NCBI RefSeq assembly: GCF_002813445.1
Contig: NZ_PHHD01000001.1
Coordinates: 5,828,001 to 5,892,000 of the forward strand
Source: Pseudomonas tolaasii NCPPB 2192
Lineage (GTDB): Bacteria > Pseudomonadota > Gammaproteobacteria > Pseudomonadales > Pseudomonadaceae
Direction of reading: 5' to 3'
DNA: 64,000 nt
Shown one piece after another: positions 1 to 8,977 of this stretch. The first letter of the stretch is position 1. Every line of letters begins with the position of its first letter. A program made the translations under genes and the position numbers. The notes under the pieces are model-generated. The model ran no database searches. It was not told the DNA's origin and worked only from the letters and a program-made list of their open reading frames with translations.

Positions 1-228
1 AAAGGCTGGAAAGCCGACCATTTCGGCAACGTCATCTACCGCCACACTGCCCAAAACTTCAACCCGTTGGCCGCCACCGCCGGCAAGATCACCGTGGTTG
101 AAGTCGAGGAAATCGTCGAACCGGGCGAGCTGGACCCGGCGCAGATCCACACCCCTGGCATCTACGTCGACCGGATCATCTGCGGCACGTTCGAGAAGCG
201 CATCGAACAGCGCACCGTGCGCAAATAA
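1..228 (+). CDS. dhcA: 3-oxoacid CoA-transferase subunit A, C-terminal part (partial)
   Basis: Only the last 75 codons are in the window; the reading frame is open from base 1 and stops with TAA at 226-228. The visible tail ends in a TFEKRIEQRTVRK segment, as expected for alpha subunits of class I CoA-transferases, which move CoA from succinyl-CoA or acetyl-CoA onto a 3-oxoacid. It is followed after 34 bp by the beta subunit and then a thiolase. That order matches the dhcA-dhcB-atoB (dehydrocarnitine/acetoacetate) cluster of pseudomonads. The symbol rests on this order and is tentative; atoD or scoA would be equally fair. Confidence 0.8.
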   Translation, partial: KGWKADHFGNVIYRHTAQNFNPLAATAGKITVVEVEEIVEPGELDPAQIHTPGIYVDRIICGTFEKRIEQRTVRK

Positions 229-262
229 TCCGCCCCCAGCCCGAACAATAAGGACTCATACA

Positions 263-922
263 ATGGCTCTTACCCGCGAACAAATGGCTCAACGCGTCGC
301 CCGCGAAATGCAGGACGGATTCTACGTCAACCTGGGCATCGGCATCCCGACCCTGGTGGCCAACTACATTCCCGAAGGCATGGAAGTGATGTTGCAATCG
401 GAAAACGGCCTGCTTGGCATGGGCCCGTTTCCTACCGAAGAAACCATCGATGCCGACATGATCAACGCCGGCAAGCAAACCGTAACGGCGCGTATCGGTG
501 CCTCGATTTTCTCCTCGGCCGAATCCTTCGCGATGATCCGTGGCGGCCATGTGGACCTCACCGTGCTCGGCGCATTTGAGGTGGACGTACAAGGCAACAT
601 CGCCTCGTGGATGATTCCCGGCAAGCTGGTCAAGGGCATGGGCGGCGCCATGGACCTGGTGGCCGGTGCGGAAAATATCATCGTGATCATGACCCACGCC
701 TCCAAGGACGGTGAGTCCAAGTTGCTCAGCCAATGCAGCTTGCCGCTGACCGGCGCCCACTGCATCAAGCGTGTGTTGACCGACCTCGCGTACCTGGAAA
801 TCGAAAATGGCGCTTTTGTCCTCAAGGAACGCGCACCTGGCGTCAGCGTTGAAGAGATTGTGAGCAAGACCGCCGGTAAACTGATCGTCCCGGACCACGT
901 TCCAGAAATGCACTTCCAGTGA
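263..922 (+). CDS. dhcB: 3-oxoacid CoA-transferase subunit B
   Basis: This 219-residue protein is the beta subunit of a class I CoA-transferase and should pair with the product of the preceding gene. The SENGLLGMG motif carries the catalytic glutamate (E47) that forms the glutamyl-CoA thioester intermediate, and a glycine-rich GIGIPTLVANYIP loop precedes it. The ATG at 263 is chosen over longer in-frame starts because it follows the upstream stop by 34 bp and gives the family's usual length and N-terminus. Its TGA ends 11 bp before the thiolase start, so the genes are probably co-transcribed. The substrate may be acetoacetate or 3-dehydrocarnitine; sequence alone does not decide. Confidence 0.88.
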   Translation: MALTREQMAQRVAREMQDGFYVNLGIGIPTLVANYIPEGMEVMLQSENGLLGMGPFPTEETIDADMINAGKQTVTARIGASIFSSAESFAMIRGGHVDLTVLGAFEVDVQGNIASWMIPGKLVKGMGGAMDLVAGAENIIVIMTHASKDGESKLLSQCSLPLTGAHCIKRVLTDLAYLEIENGAFVLKERAPGVSVEEIVSKTAGKLIVPDHVPEMHFQ

Positions 923-933
923 GGACAGATTCC

Positions 934-2115
934 ATGCAAGACGTCGTGATTGTTGCTGCCACCCGCACCGCCGTGGGCAGCTTCCAGGGTTCGCTGGCGA
1001 ATATCCCGGCACCGGAACTGGGCGCCGCCGTCATCCGCCGCCTGCTGGAGCAAACCGGCCTGAATCCGGCCGAGGTCGATGAGGTCATCCTCGGCCAGGT
1101 GCTCACCGCAGGCAGCGGCCAAAACCCGGCACGCCAGGCCTCGATTCTCGCCGGCCTGCCCCACGCCGTGCCGAGCCTGACCCTGAACAAGGTCTGCGGC
1201 TCAGGCCTGAAGGCCCTGCACCTCGGTGCCCAGGCCATCCGCTGCGGCGACGCAGACGTGATCATCGCAGGCGGCATGGAAAACATGAGCCTTGCGCCTT
1301 ACGTTTTGCCCGCCGCGCGCACCGGTTTGCGCATGGGGCACGCCAAGATGATCGACAGCATGATCACCGACGGCCTGTGGGATGCATTCAACGACTACCA
1401 CATGGGTATTACTGCCGAGAACCTGGTAGACAAGTACGGTATCAGTCGTGAAGCTCAGGACGCGTTTGCAGCCGCTTCCCAGCAAAAAGCCGCCGCGGCG
1501 ATTGAGGCTGGGCGCTTTGTGGATGAGATCACCCCAATCCTGATTCCCCAGCGCAAAGGCGATCCGGTCGCCTTCACTGTGGATGAACAGCCACGCGCCG
1601 GCACTACAGCCGAATCCCTAGCCAAACTCAAGCCTGCGTTCAAGAAAGACGGCAGCGTCACCGCCGGCAACGCATCCAGCCTCAACGACGGCGCCGCTGC
1701 CGTGCTGCTGATGAGTGCCGAGAAGGCCAAGGCCCTCGGCCTGCCGGTACTCGCCCGCATCGCCAGCTACGCCAATGCGGGCGTTGACCCGGCGATCATG
1801 GGCATCGGCCCGGTTTCGGCCACCCGCCGGTGCCTGGACAAAGCCGGTTGGAGTTTGGGCGACCTCGACTTGATCGAAGCCAACGAAGCTTTCGCCGCGC
1901 AATCCCTGGCCGTGGGCAAAGAGCTTGAGTGGGATGCAGAGAAGGTTAACGTCAATGGTGGCGCGATCGCCATCGGCCACCCGATCGGCGCGTCAGGCTG
2001 CCGTGTGCTGGTGACCTTGCTGCATGAAATGATCAAGCGCGATGCCAAAAAAGGCCTGGCGACACTGTGCATCGGCGGCGGTCAGGGTGTAGCCCTCGCC
2101 CTCGAACGCAACTGA
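934..2115 (+). CDS. atoB: Acetyl-CoA acetyltransferase (thiolase)
   Basis: This 393-residue thiolase splits acetoacetyl-CoA into two acetyl-CoA, the step after CoA-transferase action. The family's catalytic residues are visible: nucleophilic Cys88 in NKVCGSGLKAL, the His in the GGAIAIGHPIGASG motif near residue 350, and the C-terminal CIGGGQG motif with the second Cys. The ATG at 934 gives the classic MQDVVIVAATRT beginning; a GTG at 919 would overlap the upstream stop but adds a non-conserved leader. It is the last gene of the operon: a strong hairpin and T-tract terminator follows its stop by 17 bp. Confidence 0.93.
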   Translation: MQDVVIVAATRTAVGSFQGSLANIPAPELGAAVIRRLLEQTGLNPAEVDEVILGQVLTAGSGQNPARQASILAGLPHAVPSLTLNKVCGSGLKALHLGAQAIRCGDADVIIAGGMENMSLAPYVLPAARTGLRMGHAKMIDSMITDGLWDAFNDYHMGITAENLVDKYGISREAQDAFAAASQQKAAAAIEAGRFVDEITPILIPQRKGDPVAFTVDEQPRAGTTAESLAKLKPAFKKDGSVTAGNASSLNDGAAAVLLMSAEKAKALGLPVLARIASYANAGVDPAIMGIGPVSATRRCLDKAGWSLGDLDLIEANEAFAAQSLAVGKELEWDAEKVNVNGGAIAIGHPIGASGCRVLVTLLHEMIKRDAKKGLATLCIGGGQGVALALERN

Positions 2116-2132
2116 TTCAAAGAGCAACATGG

Positions 2133-2168
2133 AAAAGGCCCGGTTCCACGAAAACCGGGCCTTTTCTT
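2133..2168 (+). terminator. Rho-independent terminator after atoB
   Basis: An AAAAGGCCCGGTT arm pairs with AACCGGGCCTTTT across a short CCACGA loop and is followed by TCTTT. It lies 17 bp after the thiolase stop. Confidence 0.9.
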
Positions 2169-2190
2169 TGCGTTGTATTATTGCGGAATA

Positions 2191-2219
2191 AACACAGCTC
2201 CACTGTGGGAGCTGTGTTT
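2191..2219. repeat. Short REP-derived hairpin
   Basis: AACACAGCTCC and GGAGCTGTGTT form an 11-bp inverted repeat around ACTGTG. The GTGGGAGCTG part matches the core of the Pseudomonas REP elements elsewhere in this window (22.9, 53.1, 58.3 and 59.8 kb). It sits between the convergent atoB and DUF1615 genes and may also act as a weak terminator. Confidence 0.55.
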
Positions 2220-2245
2220 TCCGTCCACCGATTACAGATGATCAG

Positions 2246-3331
2246 CTAACGCTTCATGCAACGCTGATAGCGCTCATCCACGCGCTTGGCGAACCACGCA
2301 GTAGTGAGGTTACGGGTGATCTTCGGGCTCTTGAGCACAATGCCCGGCAAGATCGCCCGTGACATAGGCTTGCCTGCAGCCTTGTCGGCCAGGGCGAACA
2401 CACGCTTGTAGAGTGTCGTTTCCTCAAAGTCCAGTTGCTCACCCTGCTCCAACTGACTGCGGATACTCGGGTTGCGCATATCCAGTTTCGACCCCAGGGA
2501 GCGCACCGCCAGTTCGGTGGTACCCGGCAACAATGAACCGTAGCGAATCAAATCCCCATCCAGTGCCAGTTCGGTACCTGTAATGCGGCTGACAGCTGCC
2601 TGGAACGCAGCATTCCGGCTGGCGTACCAACCGGCATTGAAGTCGGCGAACCGGTACAACGGCTGGTCATAGTTCACCGGGTAACCAAGCAAGTGAGCGA
2701 TGCCGAAGTACATGCCGCCGCGCCGGGTGAAGACTTCTCGCCGGATTGAGCCATCCACGGTATACGGATAACCCCGGGCCTGTTTTTGTGCAAACTCGAT
2801 GCTGACCTGCATCGGGCCTGCGGTATGCACCGGGTTGAAGCCGCCGAACAGCGTATTGCCCAGAGGCACCATGCTGATGAAATCATCAAAAATCCCGCTC
2901 AGGTCCTTCTCGGTGCGCGCGGCATTCAGGCGGTCGGCGTAAGACTTGCCCGTGGGTGAACGCAATTGCAGCGTGGTGCGCACGACAAAGGCCGGCACAT
3001 GGACTTTGCCGGCACGTCGCAGGATTTCATCCTGAGCGATCTTGCCCATGTTCGGCACCGGTGGGTCGACCTGATACGTGGACTCTTGCTCGGTCACCGC
3101 CAGCACAGCACAGATATTTTCGGTGCCGGGGTAGATTTTTTGCGTGTCGAAAGCAGTGTAGATGTCCTGCGCCCAACCATTACGATCCGAAACCGTGGCG
3201 GGTAACAGGCGCACGATCTGCGCCTTCACCTCGGCCTCGCTGCGCTCAGGCTGTTGCGGGCCACGCGTGGTGGAGCATCCGGCCATAACCAGCAAAGTTG
3301 CGAGACAAACAATCAGTCGGCTTGAAAACAT
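2246..3331 (-). CDS. DUF1615 family lipoprotein
   Basis: This 361-residue protein has a lipoprotein signal peptide: MFSSRLIVCLATLLVMAGC, with a VMAGC lipobox, so the mature protein is probably lipidated on its cysteine and anchored in the cell envelope. The body matches my memory of DUF1615 proteins, with conserved stretches such as AVTEQESTYQVDPPVPNMGK and AGPMQVSIEFAQ. Those resemble the goose-type lysozyme/transglycosylase pattern (E after V-T-E-Q-E-S, then GPMQ), but enzymatic activity is an inference. The ATG at 3331 is chosen because it starts the signal peptide; a much longer upstream in-frame extension lacks one. No operon partner is evident. Confidence 0.75.
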   Translation of the reverse strand: MFSSRLIVCLATLLVMAGCSTTRGPQQPERSEAEVKAQIVRLLPATVSDRNGWAQDIYTAFDTQKIYPGTENICAVLAVTEQESTYQVDPPVPNMGKIAQDEILRRAGKVHVPAFVVRTTLQLRSPTGKSYADRLNAARTEKDLSGIFDDFISMVPLGNTLFGGFNPVHTAGPMQVSIEFAQKQARGYPYTVDGSIRREVFTRRGGMYFGIAHLLGYPVNYDQPLYRFADFNAGWYASRNAAFQAAVSRITGTELALDGDLIRYGSLLPGTTELAVRSLGSKLDMRNPSIRSQLEQGEQLDFEETTLYKRVFALADKAAGKPMSRAILPGIVLKSPKITRNLTTAWFAKRVDERYQRCMKR

Positions 3332-3572
3332 GGGGCTTCCTTGGGTGGCAACGGGCCGGGCATTGCGGATATCGACAGGTAAGTCTAACCGGGGTTCGCC
3401 AACCGGGTGCAGGCGCGACTTACTACCGAACGTAACCGCTGCTGACATTGACTGACCAAACGGACAAAGACCACAGAAACGTCCCACATTCACTGGCGGA
3501 TTCTGCTGACTTCTTTTCCTCACCCGCCCCTCCAAAGTCTTTCGCCTGATCAATCAGTGCGAGGGACCGCCG

Positions 3573-3617
3573 ATGTGCTACTGCGTTAATACCTTGCCCG
3601 TGAGGGCTGCGTTTTGA
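3573..3617 (+). CDS. Possible 14-codon leader ORF coupled to rhs
   Basis: An ATG at 3573 with a GAGGG ribosome-binding site 7 bp upstream opens MCYCVNTLPVRAAF and then TGA. Its stop codon overlaps the TTG start of rhs (TTGA), the arrangement typical of translational coupling. It may be a genuine leader peptide, a remnant of the original rhs start, or chance. No homologue is recognised. Confidence 0.3.
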   Translation: MCYCVNTLPVRAAF

Positions 3618-6600
3618 TTCCGGTTATTGCCAGGTTTGTCCTGGTGCCCATGAATGCCAACGCGCCCGATGTTGAAGGCGTCCTTCGTGATTTCAGGGGT
3701 TGCCTGAACACTTTTGACGAATGGGCCGAGAGCTTCTGGGGCGGCTCGACACTGGATGTCGAGCAGGTATTCAAAGTGGGAGAAGAGGTTGCGCTTGTCG
3801 CGCCGGCCTCCTCCAAGACTCCAAGCCGTACCGTTATCCAGTGCAAAGCCCAAGGCTCGTTGACCCTGGTGCATATGTTCGAAAGCACCCAGTTCGTGCC
3901 CATCGGCAATACGCCGGTGATGTTGCAAGCCATCACCACGGACGGCACTCCGACCGGCATGCCCATTCATCGAACCATCGGGCCCAGTGGCATTCTTGAA
4001 ATTCGGGACTGTACCCGCGACCAGCATTACCAAATCACCTTCTACCCCAACGTTTCCACACATCACATCAAAGCACTGTACGCGTCTTATCAATCGTTGA
4101 TTGCCGGGCTTGAATTTCGCTTGCGTGATGAGTGGGAAAGGACCTTCAAGGCGCAATGGAAGGACTTTTCAAAAGCCAAACCGCTCAAACGCAGCTTTAT
4201 GCAGGGTGCCGCGCTTTCAGCCGGGATTTTTCAGGCGCTTTACAACCTTTGGGACAACATCACTCAACTGTTTGACCTGCTGAGGAACATCAAGCCCAAC
4301 AGCGAGAAATTGCTGCGATACATCTCTCAAGTCGAACTCGATGCACTGCTGAAACTCAGTAGCGACGCGATTGCCCAGGGCTTGCTCATCCTCAGCGATG
4401 AGCCGCTGCTGTTCATTTACTTGTCCGCGATGATCAGCTGGATACGCCTGTTACCGCCGCCAGAGATGTATGAATTACTGGGGGAAATCACCGGCGAGAT
4501 CTTGATCAATCTGTTTCTGATCTGGGCAACCCGTGGCATGGGCCTGCAGATTCGATTAGGTGCACGGGTATTAGGCCATATCAAGTCCGGGCGGGCGCGA
4601 AAGTGGCTGGAGATGCTGGCCGATCAGTTTGTCGGCCCCAAGCTGGGAGCGCATGCCAAGACAGTAAAACCGCTGTTGCTCGGCAGTATGGCGACACCGA
4701 TCAAGGTGATTCCTGATGCGCCTTTGAAGGCTGGCGATAAGGTGATTTCGAATGCCGTTCCGGCGGTTCGAAATAAGCGGGTTCAGCGGACGGCGCTGGT
4801 TCGGCAAGAACACATAGACGACGTGCCTGCCTCGGGCAAAAACCCCGCAGGCGACGCCGCTGCGCCGGCCGATAAAACCGTCACTAACGGCTGCCCGGTG
4901 TCGATGGTCACCGGCGAGGAACTGCTGACCCTCACCGACGGCACGCTGGACGGCATTTTGCCGTTCGAATGGACGCGACTGTACCGCACCAGTGCCGTGG
5001 ACATCGATTGTGGCCTGGGGTTTGGCTGGAGCCACTCGCTGGCGCACCGGCTCGCGGTGGCCGGTGATTCGGTGGTGTGGACGGATCACGAAAACCGCAT
5101 CACCGAGCTTCCACTGCCCACGGATTCCCGCCCGGCGATCACCAATAGCCTGGCTGAGGCGGCGATTTATCTGGGCTCGTCTCCCGATGAGCTGGTGCTG
5201 GCCCAGGACTCACGCTTTTATCACTTTCGCGACGGCACGCTGACGGCGATCAGCGATGCGTATGACAACCGCCTCCAGGTTTTGCGGGGTTATTCGGGCC
5301 GGGTTGAGCGGCTGGACAACGGCGTCGGGCGATCGCTGTTTCTGCGCTATAAACATGGCCGCATTGTGGCAGTGGAGTATCAGATTCAGCGCGCCGAGGG
5401 GCCGGGCGAGTTTGTCTGGAGGACAGAGCAAACCGTCGTTTCCTACGCCTATGACGACGCCGGACGACTGGTTTCGGCGACCAACGCAGCAGGCGAAAGC
5501 GAGGTTTACCGGTACGACGACCAGCACGTCATTCTTGAACGCCAACTGGCCGGTGGGGCGAGTTTCTTTTGGGCGTGGGAAAGGTCCGGCAAGGCGGCCC
5601 GATGTGTCCGGCATTGGGCCAGTTTTTCGCAGATGGACACGCGTTATGCCTGGGGTGATGACGGCCAGGTCACCGTCCACAACGCCGACGGCAGCACGGA
5701 AGTCTACGTGCATGACAGCCGCGCGCGGCTGGTGCAGCGTATCGATCCGGATGGCGCCGAGCATTTCAAATCCTACGACGACAAGGGCCGGCTGACGGTC
5801 GAGCAAGACCCGCTGGGCGCGGTGACGGCGTATCAATACGACGACGCCGGGCGCTTGGTGGCGTTGTTTCCCGGCGACGACGAGCCGACTTCCTACGAGC
5901 ATGACAACGGTTTCGTACGGGTTGTGCGGCGTGGGGAGGCGGCGTGGAAGTACGAGCGTAATGATCAGGGCGATGTCACGCGCAAGATCGATCCTGATGG
6001 CAGCGTTACCGACTACAGCTACAACAAATACGGGCAGTTGACCGGCGTTTGGTACCCCGACCACAGCTGTCATCGGTTGGTGTGGAATGAGCGTGGGCAG
6101 TTGGTTGAGGAACAGCTGCCCAATGGTGGGGTCAGGCGGTATCGCTATGACGATTTGGGGCGGCAGGTTGGGCGGGAGGATGAATACGGCGCGCTGACGC
6201 AGTACCAGCTGAACAGTGTGGGCCGGCTGATTCGTGTGGTTCTGCCGGGTGGTACGACGCGGGAATACAGCTACAACCCCTACGGAAAAATCACCGCCGA
6301 ACGCGATGAGCTGGGGCATGTCACCCGCTACGAATACGGCGACGGCCTGCACCTGATCAGCCGCCGCATCAACGCGGACGGCACCCAGGTCAAGTATCGC
6401 TACGACAACACTCGGTTGCTGCTGACCGAGATTGAAAACGAAGTCGGCGAAACCTATCGCCTGAATTACCACCCCAACGGCCTGATCCAGCAGGAAACCG
6501 GCTTTGACGGCCAGCGCACCGCCTACCTCTACGACCTCAACGGCAACCTGCAGGAAAAAACCGAACACGGCGACGATGGCAGTCAGCTGGTTACCCGCTA

Positions 6601-8332
6601 CACGCGAGACCACGCCGGCCGCCTTGTCAGAAAAACCCTCCCCGATGGCAAAACCGTCGATTACACCTACGACCGCCAAGGCAACCTCCTCGGCGTCAAC
6701 GACGGCCACTGGGCGCTGGCCTACGAGTACGACAGTCAAAATCGCCTCACCGCCGAACACCAGGGCTGGGGCACCCTGCGCTATGGCTACGACGCCTGCG
6801 GCCAACTGAAAAACCTGCGCCTGCCGGACAATAACCGGCTCACCTTCCACCACGGAAAAGGCGGCGACCTCAGTACCGTCGACCTGAACGGCACTCCGCT
6901 CACCTCCCACCTGTTCAAGGCAGGCCGCGAGCGCCAGCGCCAGCAAGGCCAGCTCATCAGCCACTACGGCTACGACGAACAAAACCGCCTGCACGCCCAC
7001 GCCGTCACTCAGCAGAGACATGATCTCTATGAGCGCCACTACCACTACGACAAAACCGGCAACCTCAGCCGCATCCTCGACACCCGCAAGGGCGAACGTC
7101 GTTACCAATACGACCCCCTCGCCCGCCTGACCCGCGTCGATCACACACAAGACGGACAGGAACGCTTCGGCCACGACCCGGCGGGCAACCTGCTGATGCA
7201 GGACCGCCCCGGCCCGGACATCGTGGCGGGCAATCGGCTGGCGATACAGGGGGATCATCATTACGACTATGACGCGTTCGGCAATCTGATCCGCGAACGG
7301 CGCGGGCGTGAACATCGGTTAATCACCGAATACCGCTACGACTGCCAACACCGGCTGATCGGCATCACCCGACCAGACGGCCAAACCGCCAGTTACAGAT
7401 ACGACCCGTTCGGCCGACGCATCAGCAAAACCGTCGACGGCAAAACCACCGAATTTTTCTGGCAAGGCGACAAACTCATCGCCGAACACCACGCCGATCG
7501 CCATCGCAGCTATATCTACGAACCCGACAGCTTCCGCCCGCTGGCCCTGCTCGACGGCTTCGGCCCAAAAGCCACCCAGCCTTTCTATTACCAGCTAGAC
7601 CACCTCGGCACCCCACAGGAACTCACCGCCCCCAACGGTGAAATCGTCTGGTCCGCCCACTACAAGGCCTACGGCAAAATCAGCCGGTTGGACGTCGGAA
7701 AAATCGACAACCCGCTGCGCTTCCAGGGCCAATACTTCGACCCCGAAAGCGGCCTGCACTACAACCGCCATCGCTACTACAATCCGGATCTGGGCCGTTA
7801 CCTGACACCGGATCCGGTGAAGCTGGCGGGTGGGATCAATGCGTATCGGTACGTGCCTAATCCTACGGGGTGGGTGGATCCGCTGGGGTTGAGCGCAAAC
7901 TGCCCACCGAAAGGTAGGAAAAATCTAGAATGTGACAGACCTGAAGAACTTTATGCTCCGGAGGTTTCAAGGAATGGTGCTTTCAAACAAGCTAAAGCCG
8001 ACGCGGGAATTCCGCGCACGCAACACCCTGACCCGGCATTTGACCCTAGATTGGGGAAAACAAGACAATATTCATTGGTTTCTATGAGGGACAAGCAAAA
8101 TAATGAAGTTGTAAATGAGCGAGGCATGCCAGTAATGACGCGAGAGTATGAATTCACTCGCGCCAACGGCACTAAAGTGTTGATTCAAGATCACGGTGCT
8201 GGACATAAATTCTTTGCACCTGAAGGACATGGCGATCAACCACCACATTTCAATCTTCGACCAAAAGAAAGGCCAAAAAATGGCAAATTAGAGGGTGCCA
8301 AAGATCACTACTACTTTCGAGGTAAAACATGA
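3614..8332 (+). CDS. Rhs-family polymorphic toxin with C-terminal HNH/EndoVII-type (EHHH-like) nuclease domain
   Basis: This 1572-residue Rhs protein should be a secreted antibacterial toxin that delivers its variable C-terminal tip into rival cells. Order: a Pseudomonas-type N-terminal region with hydrophobic segments around 265-310 (probably for export or membrane translocation); a DUF6531 domain near 420-520; many YD repeats from about 610 to 1300 forming the Rhs cage; the conserved core end with YDPFGRR, LRFQGQYFDPESGLHYNR and DPLGL at about 1420; then a 150-residue tip. The tip has IQDHGAGHKF, a PPHFNLRP motif and KDHYYF, matching the Tox-HNH-EHHH pattern with Asp where Glu is usual. Base composition turns AT-rich after DPLGL, as for exchangeable tips. 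The start is uncertain: TTG 3614 has AGGG 7 bp upstream, and ATG 3650 is the alternative. The stop overlaps the immunity start by 4 bp. Confidence 0.88.
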   Translation: MIPVIARFVLVPMNANAPDVEGVLRDFRGCLNTFDEWAESFWGGSTLDVEQVFKVGEEVALVAPASSKTPSRTVIQCKAQGSLTLVHMFESTQFVPIGNTPVMLQAITTDGTPTGMPIHRTIGPSGILEIRDCTRDQHYQITFYPNVSTHHIKALYASYQSLIAGLEFRLRDEWERTFKAQWKDFSKAKPLKRSFMQGAALSAGIFQALYNLWDNITQLFDLLRNIKPNSEKLLRYISQVELDALLKLSSDAIAQGLLILSDEPLLFIYLSAMISWIRLLPPPEMYELLGEITGEILINLFLIWATRGMGLQIRLGARVLGHIKSGRARKWLEMLADQFVGPKLGAHAKTVKPLLLGSMATPIKVIPDAPLKAGDKVISNAVPAVRNKRVQRTALVRQEHIDDVPASGKNPAGDAAAPADKTVTNGCPVSMVTGEELLTLTDGTLDGILPFEWTRLYRTSAVDIDCGLGFGWSHSLAHRLAVAGDSVVWTDHENRITELPLPTDSRPAITNSLAEAAIYLGSSPDELVLAQDSRFYHFRDGTLTAISDAYDNRLQVLRGYSGRVERLDNGVGRSLFLRYKHGRIVAVEYQIQRAEGPGEFVWRTEQTVVSYAYDDAGRLVSATNAAGESEVYRYDDQHVILERQLAGGASFFWAWERSGKAARCVRHWASFSQMDTRYAWGDDGQVTVHNADGSTEVYVHDSRARLVQRIDPDGAEHFKSYDDKGRLTVEQDPLGAVTAYQYDDAGRLVALFPGDDEPTSYEHDNGFVRVVRRGEAAWKYERNDQGDVTRKIDPDGSVTDYSYNKYGQLTGVWYPDHSCHRLVWNERGQLVEEQLPNGGVRRYRYDDLGRQVGREDEYGALTQYQLNSVGRLIRVVLPGGTTREYSYNPYGKITAERDELGHVTRYEYGDGLHLISRRINADGTQVKYRYDNTRLLLTEIENEVGETYRLNYHPNGLIQQETGFDGQRTAYLYDLNGNLQEKTEHGDDGSQLVTRYTRDHAGRLVRKTLPDGKTVDYTYDRQGNLLGVNDGHWALAYEYDSQNRLTAEHQGWGTLRYGYDACGQLKNLRLPDNNRLTFHHGKGGDLSTVDLNGTPLTSHLFKAGRERQRQQGQLISHYGYDEQNRLHAHAVTQQRHDLYERHYHYDKTGNLSRILDTRKGERRYQYDPLARLTRVDHTQDGQERFGHDPAGNLLMQDRPGPDIVAGNRLAIQGDHHYDYDAFGNLIRERRGREHRLITEYRYDCQHRLIGITRPDGQTASYRYDPFGRRISKTVDGKTTEFFWQGDKLIAEHHADRHRSYIYEPDSFRPLALLDGFGPKATQPFYYQLDHLGTPQELTAPNGEIVWSAHYKAYGKISRLDVGKIDNPLRFQGQYFDPESGLHYNRHRYYNPDLGRYLTPDPVKLAGGINAYRYVPNPTGWVDPLGLSANCPPKGRKNLECDRPEELYAPEVSRNGAFKQAKADAGIPRTQHPDPAFDPRLGKTRQYSLVSMRDKQNNEVVNERGMPVMTREYEFTRANGTKVLIQDHGAGHKFFAPEGHGDQPPHFNLRPKERPKNGKLEGAKDHYYFRGKT

Positions 8333-8733
8333 AATTTTGGAACGAACTAGAGAACGCTATTTTTTTTAACAAGGTATTTACCTACCCAGTAGAAATAGGA
8401 AAAATAACACTTTTCTCTGTAACTATTGACAATGACAGACCCAATATCGGTTTAGGGTTCGATATTTCCGAGCTTCCTGACGCACCACCAAAGAAGTGGG
8501 TTACGGAAGGATTCAATACATGCCGGATAGGCTTGGACTGCGGAGGACTCAGCGATATAAAAATTATTAATGTTCCTACCGACGAACCGCTGAGAATGGT
8601 GATAACCAAATACGAAAACTTTTATCACTTACAAGCCAACTCCAAAACATCAGCCATTGAATTCAGAGCCAAGTATATTTCGCTTTGCGGCCCCTCTGTA
8701 TATATCAATGATCCGGACTCAGCTTGCTATTAA
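8329..8733 (+). CDS. Imm50-like immunity protein to the Rhs toxin
   Basis: This 134-residue cytoplasmic protein has no signal peptide. Its ATG overlaps the rhs stop (ATGA), the position expected for the cognate immunity gene. The pattern ISELPDAPPKKWVTEGFNTCRIGL, interrupted by family-typical spacing, resembles immunity family 50, in which a P-P-K-K-W core and a downstream G-F-N motif are common. The presumed role is to bind and neutralise the EHHH-type nuclease tip. The gene is AT-rich and uses codons unlike the flanking chromosome, consistent with transfer together with the toxin tip. The family name is from memory; the immunity role rests mainly on position. Confidence 0.72.
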   Translation: MKFWNELENAIFFNKVFTYPVEIGKITLFSVTIDNDRPNIGLGFDISELPDAPPKKWVTEGFNTCRIGLDCGGLSDIKIINVPTDEPLRMVITKYENFYHLQANSKTSAIEFRAKYISLCGPSVYINDPDSACY

Positions 8734-8806
8734 CACAAGAAGATGCGCACATAGTCTGATTAACCCAAGCTAGTTAGATTATGTTCGTGCCAAAAGGGCA
8801 TGCAAA

Positions 8807-8977
8807 TACTTCAATCCCGAAAGCGGCCTGCACTACAACCGCCACCGCTACTACAATCCGAATCTGGGTCGCTACGTGACGCCGGATTCGCTCAAGCTGG
8901 CCGGTAGGGTCAATGCTTACCAGTACGTGCCTAACCCTACGGAATAGGTGGATCCGCCGGGTTTACCTTGCGTCTGA
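8807..8977 (+). pseudogene. Displaced Rhs core tip remnant
   Basis: The segment encodes YFNPESGLHYNRHRYYNP and onward to VNAYQYVPNPT, almost identical to the end of the intact Rhs core at about 7735-7880. The tryptophan codon before the DPLGL-type junction has become TAG at 8945-8947, the motif itself reads DPPGL, and the frame ends at TGA 8975-8977. There is no start codon and no upstream Rhs body. It is a leftover of an earlier C-terminal tip pushed downstream when the present tip was acquired, as seen in Rhs arrays. Confidence 0.85.

Noticed and set aside
2067..2249. 60-codon plus-strand frame after atoB
   Set aside because: It spans the terminator and the REP-derived hairpin and has no ribosome-binding site or motif.
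5210..7315. 701-codon open frame on the minus strand inside rhs
   Set aside because: It is antisense to the YD-repeat region. The repeats and high GC keep the opposite frame open, giving low-complexity V/A-rich protein with no domain.
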